NCBI RefSeq assembly: GCF_001949145.1
Contig: NW_019091389.1
Coordinates: 11,635-28,581 of the forward strand
Origin: Acanthaster planci
Lineage: Eukaryota > Echinodermata > Asteroidea > Valvatida > Acanthasteridae
DNA: 16,947 nt
Direction: 5' to 3'
Every line of letters starts with the position of its first letter. Position 1 is the first letter of the stretch. The position numbers and the translations under genes are program-made. Shown piece after piece: positions 1 to 8,600 of this stretch. The notes beneath the pieces are model-generated. The model worked only from the letters and a program-made list of their open reading frames with translations, was not told the DNA's origin and made no database searches.

Positions 1-304
1 AAATATCTGTACGCAGGCGTGACGTTTTCGTCTCTACCCACGGGATATGGAAAGACTAAGAGCTCCATATTTCAAGCACTGCCATATTGCTTTGACCATT
101 TGGCCTTGATGAACTGCTACTTGCTAGTGTTACTCCAACGTCAGCACCGTCCCCCACCAACAAGCATCATAGTTGTCATCTCACCGCTTATTGCCCTCAA
201 GAAACACCAGATGGAAACATGGTGTAAGCTTTGGAGTTGATACCATTTATTTCGGAGACTCATTTGCTTCAACAACTTACATGAAATTTACAACTAATGC
301 GTGA
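1..304 (+). pseudogene. RecQ-like DNA helicase fragment, N-terminal part, frameshifted
   Basis: The first 240 bases read open from the window edge. They encode a helicase motif I (LPTGYGKTKSSIFQALP, about codons 12-28; Walker A core GYGKT) and about 30 residues later a motif Ia-like segment (IIVVISPLIALKKHQM). This order and wording are typical of superfamily 2 RecQ-type 3'-5' DNA helicases. The frame stops at 238-240, but homology-like sequence (SFGVDTIYFGDS) resumes one base out of register at 227 and runs to a stop at 302-304. I therefore read it as a decayed copy. RecQ-like domains of this kind also occur as repeated, TE-associated copies in invertebrate genomes. An alternative is a spliced exon ending at a donor-like GTAAGC at 224-229. 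The DEAH box and later motifs are absent and upstream sequence is outside the window. Confidence 0.62.
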
Positions 305-653
305 GAGAGTTTCAGCCCTGCCTGGCAAGCCAACGTTCTTCGTCGGTGGTTTCCATGCAAGCTGAGTTTTCGATTAGGATGTCTTTGGTTGTGGTAGTAT
401 GGAGGAGACGAGGCATCCGGGTTAGAACCCTAACGATTTTCTTCGTGCAAGCCGGAGTTCTTCAGGGGAGTCACCGTTTATGTCTTCCAGCACTTTTGCC
501 GGACGTTAGTCGGAAATTTCTTTTGTAACGTTATGGACAGTTTTCATTACTGATTGACATACAGGTATTGTTTAGTCATATGGGCAAACGTTTCATGAGC
601 TTGTGCTATTGCACAAGAAATAGATCAGGCCAGTCTCTAGGTTTGGAGACTGA
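305..653. other. Unassigned stretch between two TE-like fragments
   Basis: One reading frame (301-528, +) is open for 75 codons, but I recognise no motif in it or in the other frames. It probably belongs to one of the flanking mobile elements, given its position between the helicase remnant and the reverse-transcriptase-like remnant. That is inference only. Confidence 0.3.
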
Positions 654-1010
654 CAGTTTCTTAGGAGGTTCAGTAAAGCTATCTCACCGCGTCGGGCCTT
701 TTTAAGACGACAAATTAGGCCTGTAGCTACTCTCTTTAAAGGTCTCAGTTTAATACGAATAATGCCGCGTGCAACGTGTGCGAAGTTGTCAGTGGGGGCA
801 AGGTTAGACTTGCATGAAGTGATGGCTAGACAAATTAAAATGGGGTGAGTAGAGGCATTAGGGGCTAGGGAGGATTCAGTGGAGTTCTTTACAGATGAAG
901 CAGCTTCACTAGGGTACGCGCAGTCAGTCCGCAGCCCACTGAAAAGCCGTTCGTTTTATGTGCATTGTATGCATGGCATTCCGGTGGATGACCTCGCTGT
1001 GAATACTTAA
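654..1010 (+). pseudogene. Decayed DIRS/Ngaro-like retrotransposon segment (end of RT into RNase H)
   Basis: Reading from 654 with no stop until TGA at 846-848, then open again to TAA at 1008-1010, gives three phrases. These are FSKAISPRRAFLRRQI (669-716), LSVGARLDLHEVMARQI (792-842) and EDSVEFFTDEAASLGYA (870-920). In tyrosine-recombinase retrotransposons (DIRS, Ngaro) the end of the reverse transcriptase typically reads like '...PGRAFLRRLIDL...', then '...L...AR.DL..W..FL', then the RNase H start '...TDA.GSLGYGA'. Order, spacing and wording agree with that. The in-frame stop at 846 and the stop at 651 mark it as dead. No tyrosine recombinase domain is visible downstream. Assignment is by memory of the family pattern, not by alignment. 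Confidence 0.5.
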
Positions 1011-2061
1011 TGAGCTGGCGACAACGCGTGGAATGTGTTCTGAAACTTACGTTTTATTCGTCAAATGTCAATACTATTTATGTTTTATTTTAGACACTGA
1101 ACCATTTTGTATATATTATCAAATCAGATTGGAAATTACGTGATATTTAAAGGGAGAATTTTACAACGGAAAAATTGCTTCAAATGTCAACGAATGGGCC
1201 TTTAAAAACGGCGGTATCTTTTCAGGGCAAATGGGTTCAAGGCCGATGGCCATCATGTGTCCTGATCGACCGACCACACAGATGGAAGCACGTTGCATTT
1301 TTACGTTCAGTTTTATTTGCTGCACACAAAACTGGGTGACGTTCGTGGTTGCAACATCATACGGCCTTAACTCTGCGTGCCAAATGTCAAATTTGCATGA
1401 AGTCAACCAATCAACCGCTGCAGTGATTCAAACGTGCTTATGACACACAGGTGGCATATGCCAACGCTGCATCAGCTTTGATCAATGATACATTAAAGGC
1501 ATTGTGGCTGTCGAACACAGAGGTCGTTAAAACTAGAGGGGTCAGGCTTCAATATTCTTGTTCGCCACGCCAAGTTTGCCCAAGAACAGGGCGACATGTT
1601 ATACGCTACCTTATATTCCCATGTTCTCTGTTTTTGCTATTGTTTTAAACATTATCGCCACCGCTTATGAGTACTGGATCTGCAGCAGAAAACTTCATTT
1701 ACAAAATAACGGGAAACGTCGGCAATATTCTCGAGATAATCCACACGCTTCCTCCTCCTAGAATCTGCAAAAAACACATTTTGTTTCTTTCGCTGCGAAG
1801 TGTTGGTTTTTAAAGGTTTGAAGGCCGGAGATGGGAGAGCGGTAGCCCCATATAGGTAGAGAGAGTTCGTCCTATCCTCGTGCGCGTTTCATGCATGCGT
1901 GTAGGCGTCACTGATCTCAATTATAATCTGTCCTGAGCAGGAACAAAAGAGGGCATGTTTTGAAATGAAATCGACAGTCCTTTAGCGCTCAAGCACCGCA
2001 TAGGTGCGCAAGTTTATGCGCGTTTGCACGGAGCACGCTGAGTACGCACAACTATTTTAGT
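1011..2061. other. Non-coding, CpG-containing DNA, probably old repeat sequence
   Basis: Short open frames on both strands (for example 1161-1406 on - and 1231-1443 on +) overlap each other and show no recognisable motif. The variant 'caaatgtcaa' recurs near 1063, 1183 and 1382, but not as a clear repeat unit. I see no RNA gene or intact element here. Confidence 0.4.
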
Positions 2062-2304
2062 CTAGGACCCTTTTCCAGTACTCAACTTCGGCTCTGTCTA
2101 AGGCTTCAACTGTTTTTTTTTTACTACCTAGCTGTAAGCGCACTAGTTAGTCTAAAATAGTACCACAAAATATCAAATAAGATACAAGAGAGCAAAAACT
2201 TACAGTAATCCAATTTGATTTAAACGCTTCAGGCCCTCAATCGGGGATTGGTTTTGGGGACGAATCCTGAGACAGAGACGAAGTTGAGTTAGAAAACGGC
2301 CTAG
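2062..2304. mobile_element. Small fold-back (MITE-like) element with about 40-bp terminal inverted repeats
   Basis: Bases 2080-2103 match the reverse complement of 2266-2289 at 22 of 24 positions. With small gaps the match extends outward to CTAGG-type ends at about 2062 and 2304. The enclosed interior of about 160 bp has no open frame, and includes a T-run and further short inverted segments (2148-2161 pairs with 2051-2064 at 13 of 14). Size, terminal inverted repeats and lack of coding suit a non-autonomous DNA transposon. I could not define a clear target-site duplication, so the superfamily is unknown. Confidence 0.5.
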
Positions 2305-2416
2305 AATGTGTGGTCTTTGCGTGCATGCCGAATGCGTGCTAGAACCCGGTTGGAAAACTTAGTACCACCTGTCTTTGTTTCGCCAGGGAGGGTGCACTTC
2401 AGCTCGCTTCCCGATC

Positions 2417-2497
2417 TACATACACGTACATGTAGATGTACATGTACATGTACATGTGTGTGTACTTATTGTGTACATGTACAGGTACATGTACAGT
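2417..2497. repeat. ACATGTAC-type simple repeat array
   Basis: This is a run of imperfect ACATGT/GTACAT units, including the phrase tgtacatgtacatgtacatg around 2437-2456 and a second block at about 2472-2497. The unit is self-complementary, so the tract is palindromic at many registers. Smaller copies occur at about 4965, 9208, 9517 and 14,490. The open frames that cross it are translations of the repeat, not genes. Confidence 0.8.
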
Positions 2498-2523
2498 ATG
2501 CACGTTCGTCTAGCACGGGTACT

Positions 2524-2578
2524 CGCACATGCGCGAAAGGCATGGTCGAGGTCATGGAGTGCCCCTTACGCATGCGCA
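2524..2578. promoter_or_regulatory. Two NRF1-like motifs, candidate promoter region
   Basis: CGCACATGCGCG (2524-2535) and TACGCATGCGCA (2567-2578) each match the palindromic NRF1 consensus YGCGCAYGCGCR at 11 of 12 positions. They lie in a locally CpG-rich stretch, with a TATTTATAA at 2684-2692. This could be the promoter of the untranslated first exon of the GGACT-like gene that starts coding at 4277. The distance (about 1.7 kb) and the repeats between make that tentative. Confidence 0.35.
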
Positions 2579-2690
2579 GAGGAGCCTTGGGCGTAATGAA
2601 GTCGCAGATGAGGCCTATCCGGATCCGAACGGGCTCGCGAAGATACGGCTAGTTCTATTGTCTACGCGTCTCCGGTCTCCACGTATTTAT

Positions 2691-2848
2691 AATGGAGCGA
2701 AAACCTAGACCTAGCTCTATACAACATGCATAACTGACAGAATGTGGGCTGAGCTTGGAGGCCATCATTTCGCGCACACGCGCGTGTGCGCGAAATGATG
2801 GCCTCCAAGCTCAGCCCACATTCTGTCAGTTACAGTTTTCGCTCCATT
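2691..2848. repeat. Long inverted repeat with a 102-bp perfect central palindrome
   Basis: Bases 2731-2781 are the exact reverse complement of 2782-2832, giving two 51-nt arms with no spacer and no mismatch. An outer pair, 2691-2704 and 2835-2848, adds 14 perfect base pairs. The left side has 26 unpaired bases (2705-2730) against only 2 on the right (2833-2834). The centre (2771-2792) is a strictly alternating purine-pyrimidine CG/CA run, a classic Z-DNA-prone sequence. No gene is encoded. It may be a cruciform-forming genomic palindrome, a fold-back element or a fold-back artefact of sequencing or assembly. Confidence 0.95.
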
Positions 2849-3479
2849 GCATTATGCATATTGATAACTCACAAACATAGGTCGTTCATTTACGAATCGC
2901 GACGGAAAGTGTGGAGTTTCGCAGAATTTCCTCCAAAATACGTTGTTTGCGGGAGCATTTAGTAACTTGAACACAGCACTTATAGAATTCAGTATACAAG
3001 GCACTTGTAAACGACATTTTGAGCTGTCTTCGTTAGGTAAAAATGTGAGAAAAAAGTGTTAAAGAAAGTTTCACATAGCGACTTTCATACCCTGGACGTT
3101 AGTCGCAATGTAATGTAGACGTCGTCCAACCTAGGCTAGAGTGACGCTGACTGTACTGCTCGCAGGGCACCAGTTTGCCTTATGTGCCATTATTTTAATT
3201 TAATTAAAAGTCAGATGAGATAGGCCGAACTGTAAAATTTTATCGAACCAAACTCGACAGGTTTGCCGGCGGTCTGTGCCGCATCAGTGGTCACACCACA
3301 ACTAATAAACCGGTAACTGTATGATCTCTAGGGCCAGCCCACGCCCACAATGGAAAGGCTAAAAGGCGTTTTTGTCGAGTTTTGAGTTAACTTGAGGCAT
3401 TGCAAGTCTCCTCTCTATTGATTAGGTTCATTGTACACTGTAATTTTAGCAATAGCATGTTTAGGCTGGCATATATAGC
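2849..3479. other. Non-coding stretch, nothing recognised
   Basis: This is AT-rich sequence without a useful open frame on either strand. No RNA gene, repeat array or conserved motif stood out apart from the short palindromic tttaatttaattaaa at about 3194-3208. Confidence 0.5.
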
Positions 3480-3660
3480 TGGGCATAAGCCTTATTTCTG
3501 AAACTGCTTTGGTGATTTTGCACAATGGTAGAAAGGCATTGTGGGAAGGAAAAGGAGGAAAAGTTTACTCATTTTTCTTTCCAACAATGCCTTTTTACCA
3601 TTTATGCAAAATCACTCGTGCAGTATAAGAATAAAGCTTATTGCCATTGGGATATGGGCT
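3480..3660. mobile_element. Imperfect fold-back element (MITE-like) or long hairpin
   Basis: The left arm (core 3512-3547) and right arm (core 3579-3615) are inverted copies. Both contain GTGATTTTGCA, then AATGGTA, then AAAGGCATTGT, with scattered mismatches. Weaker inverted similarity continues outward (AAGCCTTATT at 3488 against AAGCTTTATT read from the opposite strand near 3635), to roughly 3473 and 3662. The loop is about 31 nt and partly self-pairing. There is no coding capacity. A palindromic MITE is the most economical reading; a transcribed miRNA-like hairpin is possible but unsupported. Confidence 0.55.
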
Positions 3661-3929
3661 AGGTGACGTACAATTTATAATCAGGCAGAAATACAACTAC
3701 AACCAGCCCTATATATTTTGGGGGGGTGTACTGAAACCAAAGGAAATAGTTCCATACACGGAAGTTTACACCCTGTACACAAACCAGTCATAGGACTAAA
3801 TCTGGACATGTTTTAGCTTTCTTTTTTCTATTAGGTCACTATAGGGGATAATTACTCATTTACTGGCATCCATATAATGGTCATTCTATAAATTTGGGGT
3901 CCGACGTGTGACATAATTCTGTCCCTGTT

Positions 3930-3957
3930 ACATGTATACTTTGACATGTATACTTTG
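3930..3957. repeat. Two perfect tandem copies of a 14-bp unit
   Basis: The unit acatgtatactttg occurs twice head to tail (3930-3943, 3944-3957). It is a recent short duplication within the ACATGTA motif family. Confidence 0.9.
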
Positions 3958-4238
3958 AAATCAATTTCAGTGATAAACATGTATCCCTTGTCAAACTGTT
4001 GTTACCGGCATTTCTTTGGCAGGTAATTTTCAGTACGTGTTCAAACTTGGATTAAAGAAAATGAGTTTTAAACATTGAAAACAATCATACACCTGACATA
4101 ACAGGGAAGGGAAAGAATTGAACCCCAAATTTATCTATAAAATGGCCGATGTGGAACCCCCCCTAAAAAAATGGCCAGTTCACCCCCCTCCCACACTGCT
4201 GTTTGTACCAACTCAAAACTTGTATTGTTGTTTTTGTG

Positions 4239-4254
4239 CTTCTCTGCTTGCCAG
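4239..4254 (+). promoter_or_regulatory. Splice acceptor before GGACT coding exon 1
   Basis: A pyrimidine-rich run followed by TTGCCAG ends at 4254, 22 bases before the ATG at 4277. It implies a spliced 5' untranslated exon upstream. It also argues against the longer in-frame reading that starts at ATG 4142, which would translate the polypyrimidine tract. Confidence 0.6.
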
Positions 4255-4276
4255 GACAGGCATTCTTGTAAATGTC

Positions 4277-5675
4277 ATGGCCAAATACCATCTGTTGTTT
4301 GTCTACGGAACTCTCAAACGAGGGCAGCCCAATGCTGAGCAGTTTGGTCCCGAGAATGGTGTCGCAAAATACTTTGGCCAGGCCCGGACTGTGCAGAAGT
4401 GGCCGCTCGTGATAGCATCACAGTGCAATATTCCATATCTTCTGGATATGGAGGGGAGTGGCAATGTATGTTTTGTGTCATCATGCAGCTAATGTACATG
4501 TTTGGTAATGTTAACACAGGAACCCTCGCATACTCAAGAAATTTAGTGTCTTGATTCTTGTCTGAGGTAATGGTTGCCATAAATGTACATGTAACTCTGC
4601 AAACTTGACACTTCTAAATTACTGGATTTCACTTTGTGGAGAAATCCTTTGTGCATGTACTATTCAGCATTCAATAAAATTGAAATGTACAGTGTTTATG
4701 TACTTGTATCGTACTCATTGGTTGTTCACTCTCAACAGGCTCACTGAAATCATGCTGTAAATGGTGATGGATCTCCCCATAACTTAATGCTAATGTCCAA
4801 CCTCTAGCCCTGTCTTCTTATTGTCCCTAACCCCAGGCAATTTGCTCCTTAATCATTAACTGGGTCTCTCACGGATTTTTGTATAAATTTCTCTCTTCTT
4901 CTTCTCTCTTCTCTTCTTCTTCTCTCTTCTGCTGGTTTTGCTGCTTTTGCTGAAAGTCGTACATGTACATGTGCATTAAATGTGGCATAGTGTAAAATGG
5001 GGTCCATTCTCTGCCAAAAGGAAAGGAGTGAAGTTTAAATCAGTGTAAGTCTTCCGATCTACTGAGGGATAATTGAAATATTGTGTGTTCTGGTACTGCA
5101 CATTCCCACTCTACGAAGTAATTGCACCACAACAGTATTTTGCAGAAGTCCTGGGGGGTCCCAATCTGGCACTACTTTCTGAAGCCTTTACCCTAACCCA
5201 TCCAACCTTCCCAGAATATCAGAGATGAACAACACTTTAGCCTGATTTGCGACCAATTTATCAAATTTTGAGTTTTTAGCATTCAACATAAAACCCTTGA
5301 TGCTTGATTTTATTCACACCTTTAATGCTTTGCCATCAGAACGTATTGGGTGAAATATATGAAGTGGATGACGAGATGCTGCAGCACTGTGACTTCTTTG
5401 AGGGGTGCCCTGGCTACTATCAGCGGACCAGCATTCGGGTACAGCTCACTGAAGACAGCACAGGGTCAAGGGTCAAAGGAGACACGGAGGAGGTTTGGGT
5501 GTACATCCTACAAGACTTCAAAGACCACTTGCTGGAGTTACCGCAGTATGAATGTTATGACAGCTATGGTGCTCACGGGCTGGTTTACGTGTCAATGTAT
5601 GAGCGACTCAGGAACAGTACTGATCACAAAGCGGAAGTTAAGAAGAGTGAAGCTCAGGGGGTTTCTCTGCAGTAA
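4277..5675 (+). CDS. GGACT: Gamma-glutamylaminecyclotransferase (AIG2/GGCT-like family), two coding exons
   Basis: The coding exons are 4277-4465 (63 codons, phase-0 end) and 5340-5675 (111 codons plus stop). They are joined across AAT|GTATGT and CATCAG|AAC, for 174 aa. The family enzyme converts gamma-glutamyl-epsilon-lysine, left after proteolysis of transglutaminase-crosslinked proteins, to 5-oxoproline and free lysine in the cytosol. Visible hallmarks are FVYGTLKRGQPN (residues 8-19, the substrate-loop YGTL motif), WPLVIA and NIPYLL before the junction, GEIYEVDDEML (67-77), then FFEGCPGYYQR (82-92), whose Glu84 corresponds to the catalytic Glu82 of human GGACT. Near the C-terminus YDSYGAHGLVY matches the vertebrate YDSEGPHGLRY. 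The start at 4277 has a good context (G at -3 and +4) and aligns with the vertebrate N-terminus. A polar C-terminal tail of about 20 residues makes it longer than the roughly 153-aa human protein. It faces CDV3 tail to tail. Confidence 0.93.
4466..5339 (+). other. GGACT intron between the two coding exons (874 bp)
   Basis: It begins GTATGT and ends CATCAG. It contains a TC-rich pyrimidine tract at about 4889-4930 (repeated tcttctt/ctctctt units) and a short tacatgtacatg at about 4963. No embedded gene is seen. The minus-strand open frame 4314-4580 is the antisense shadow of exon 1. Confidence 0.85.
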
Positions 5676-8600
5676 GCAACCAACGGCAGCTCTGTTGATT
5701 TCCAATTTGGTTCAAAAGTGACTCAGAATCATTGGTGTGGACTAAAAAATGACAGTGAAACTCTTAAATGAATTAATCCAAACCGGGTTTTTAAACTTTG
5801 TGCGACTTATTGTATTTCTTAATCTTTCAAAGTATACAGTTAGATGGATGGAGTTATCTTCAGGTACCTCCTCTGTTTAACTGATACAAGACATTCAACT
5901 TTGTATCTCAGGACATTAAAATAGAATTGTAGCAGAGCTATGATGACCCCTGGTTACTTGATTAAGTATTGTACTCCAATGCCCTGCCGCTATTCAGAGT
6001 GTAAACCCAAATTCATGAAATTGTAGATTTTCATTTCACAGCTCATTAAATACATATAAGTTAAGTCCATACAGAATGCATGCTCTTTCATCTTTCTCCT
6101 TAGAAATCAACATATTGTTCTGTCTTGTAATGTAAAAATGCCATTCGTTTTGTTTTTCTTCCAATAGCATTGATGATATATCAAGTCCTGATGAAATCTA
6201 GCTCAGCAGTATGGCATTTGAACTAAGAAACAGGATTAAGCGTAAACCTTGCCTTTCAGTGGATCAAGTTAAAAAGTTCACCCTTGTGGAGTTTAGTGGG
6301 CAGCAAAGTGGGCTGCCTCTGTGCTTTGAGTTGAAATACCTCCTCGTCGCCAAGGACTTGAGATCGTGGGGATCATTTTGATAGGGCCAAAGACTATACA
6401 GTTGACAGATATTGGTTATGTGTGCTCAGTGATGAAAGCCCACGCCATCACCTTGAATGAAACCCACATTGTACCAACCTTGCCATTTTTGTGTTGACCT
6501 GATGGTTCTACACAATGTAGGTTGGGTGAACCTTGTATGGACTAAGCCAGGTCCGCACAAGGTTTTCTCCCACCCTGAAATACAAGTTCAGAGGTATTTT
6601 TGGTCAAGGAAGGTTATCAGTAGCAAAAGGACAGGGAACAGTTTAAAGGGTACCTCCAATCAACTTGGTTTAACACAAGCCTTCTAAATGCACCTTTGTA
6701 TCTCAGTTAACCTTAGTTTCGACCTTTTTTTTTACTATTTCAAAGGGTAGTAAGGGTATTTTACTGCCTTTTTTATTATTATGCTGAGTATTTTCATATT
6801 CATGAGCAAAACTGTGATGTCATCCCAAGAAGAAAGCCTCAGTGTTACATTTGTTTGTTAAGAGGTGAGCATTATGAAAGACCAGAACTGTCTTGTGTAC
6901 TCAAGAAATTTCTAGCATTCTGCTAGTTCACCTTTTCAGAAAGTAAGAACTTTCTGGTGCAGTAATTTCTGGAAGATATAGAAAACCTAATATAAAGGCA
7001 GGACTATGAGACTATGGCTGGACCCATGATCTGCTGGGGACTCATCTGTGGAGCAATTGGAAAAGTGCACCTTAATTGACTGAGGGAGCATTTTGAGAGC
7101 TAAATTCAATTCCAAAAAGGACATTTTTCTGAACCGTATTTTGAGGTTGCTTATTGCTCATTACATGTATCTTCTTGACGGGAACCAGCTTGCATCCCGT
7201 GCTATTTCGTCTGCTTCTAGCCATTTGTTGGAGGTGAATTCATCTCAGTCAATCTGCCCCGAGCTGAAGTGCACCCCCAATCAGCCAAAGAAAGACATGT
7301 GGTTACAAGCAGGTTCTTGCATGCATTCTGCGTGTGAGAAAAGACCATACATGCCGTAATAAATTAGTTACACGTACACTGTTCTCAGCGTAAACGCGCA
7401 TATAATTGCATGCCTCATGAAGCATCTATGTGGCGAGTACCAAAAAAATGCCCTCCTCTGTTCCGCTCACCATCCTTGGAGGAGTCTGTTGCAGAGCCTA
7501 CCCAAATCATCACCCGTAAGATCTTATATTTACATGTAGTTATGTAAGATCTTTTCTTTATCTTTCTTTTCATTGTCACTTGAAATATTTATATTCTTAT
7601 TAATCAATCAAATTGTTTCCTTTTTATATTAGTGGGATCTTGTTTTCTTTGTTGCACCTGAGAGAAGTCAGGCTTTTGGGTCATTCAAGATCATTGACAG
7701 TTTGCAGAGTCTGGATAGTTTCAGTATTTGTGTAAGACAAGTTTCAACATGAATTCAGGGAACTCTACCATAAATATACATGTAGATGTTTTACGTTTAA
7801 TAGGGAAAATTGGACCAGTGTGTTACTTTCTAGGGTTTAAAAAGAAGTTAATGTGGTCATGTACAACTAAAAAACATTTTTAACATAATTCATACAATGA
7901 GTGGATATTGGATCACTGGATATATATTTTTTTACATAGCCCTCTGTGCCGTTATAAGAAAGGTAAAGATTTCAAACAAGTCAACGTGAAATGATACTGT
8001 AGTCTATGAACATGGGCAGTAAAAACTCTTTGTGCACATATTGTACAAATACTCTGATGTATGTGTGCTGCACTTGTACCCTAGCAGTGTCCAGTGACTT
8101 TAAGGCCCATCTGACTGAAATTTTATGAATGTCTTGAGTTTTGCCTTTTGTTCAGTTTAAAATATCAATATGTCATTTCTAGGGTCCTGGGATTTTTTTT
8201 CCAGTTTTTGTACTCAGCACAAAAGGAAGTTTCATTGGGTGCGTCTGAGCCTTAAATCGAAATTTACTCTAAAAAGCATATATCTGCTTCTCAGAACTTT
8301 TGAAGTAGTGATATCTGTTGTTTGAGGTTTATGATTTGCTTTTCACAATTTCGACCAAGTTCTATCTGACAAACTAGAGCATCGTTGCTGTGTCACTTTC
8401 CAACATGCTTTGCATTGTAAGAATTTTCCACAAGGGATGTTTGTGAATTAAGTGCACTAAATTAACGAAAGAAAGATAAAAACCGTGTCCTGAACCAAAC
8501 AATGCAACACGAACTGCCAAATTTAACCCCATTTGATCTTATTTAACATTGTTACTTGTCATATTTTTACCTGGACTTCATTTGCTGCACCGAATTCTAT

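Noticed and set aside
1161-1443. Overlapping open frames on both strands
   Set aside because: No motif, no start context and mutual overlap; they are compatible with chance.
2308-2652. 114-codon open frame and an overlapping 73-codon frame on the + strand
   Set aside because: Both mainly translate the ACATGTAC simple repeat (runs of Cys/Thr or Val/His) and have no recognisable domain.
4142-4276. Upstream in-frame ATG that would add 45 residues to GGACT
   Set aside because: The added peptide has no counterpart in the family. It translates a polypyrimidine tract and acceptor that look like a 3' splice site, whereas ATG 4277 aligns with the vertebrate start.
4314-4580. 88-codon minus-strand open frame
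   Set aside because: It is the antisense of GGACT exon 1 plus intron sequence.
5350-5721. 123-codon + strand frame over GGACT exon 2
   Set aside because: It is a shifted reading of the exon. The other frame carries all family motifs and the correct splice phase.
7093-7359. 88-codon + strand open frame
   Set aside because: The called start is not supported, there is no known motif, and no donor or acceptor logic was found. It lies in CpG-poor non-coding DNA.
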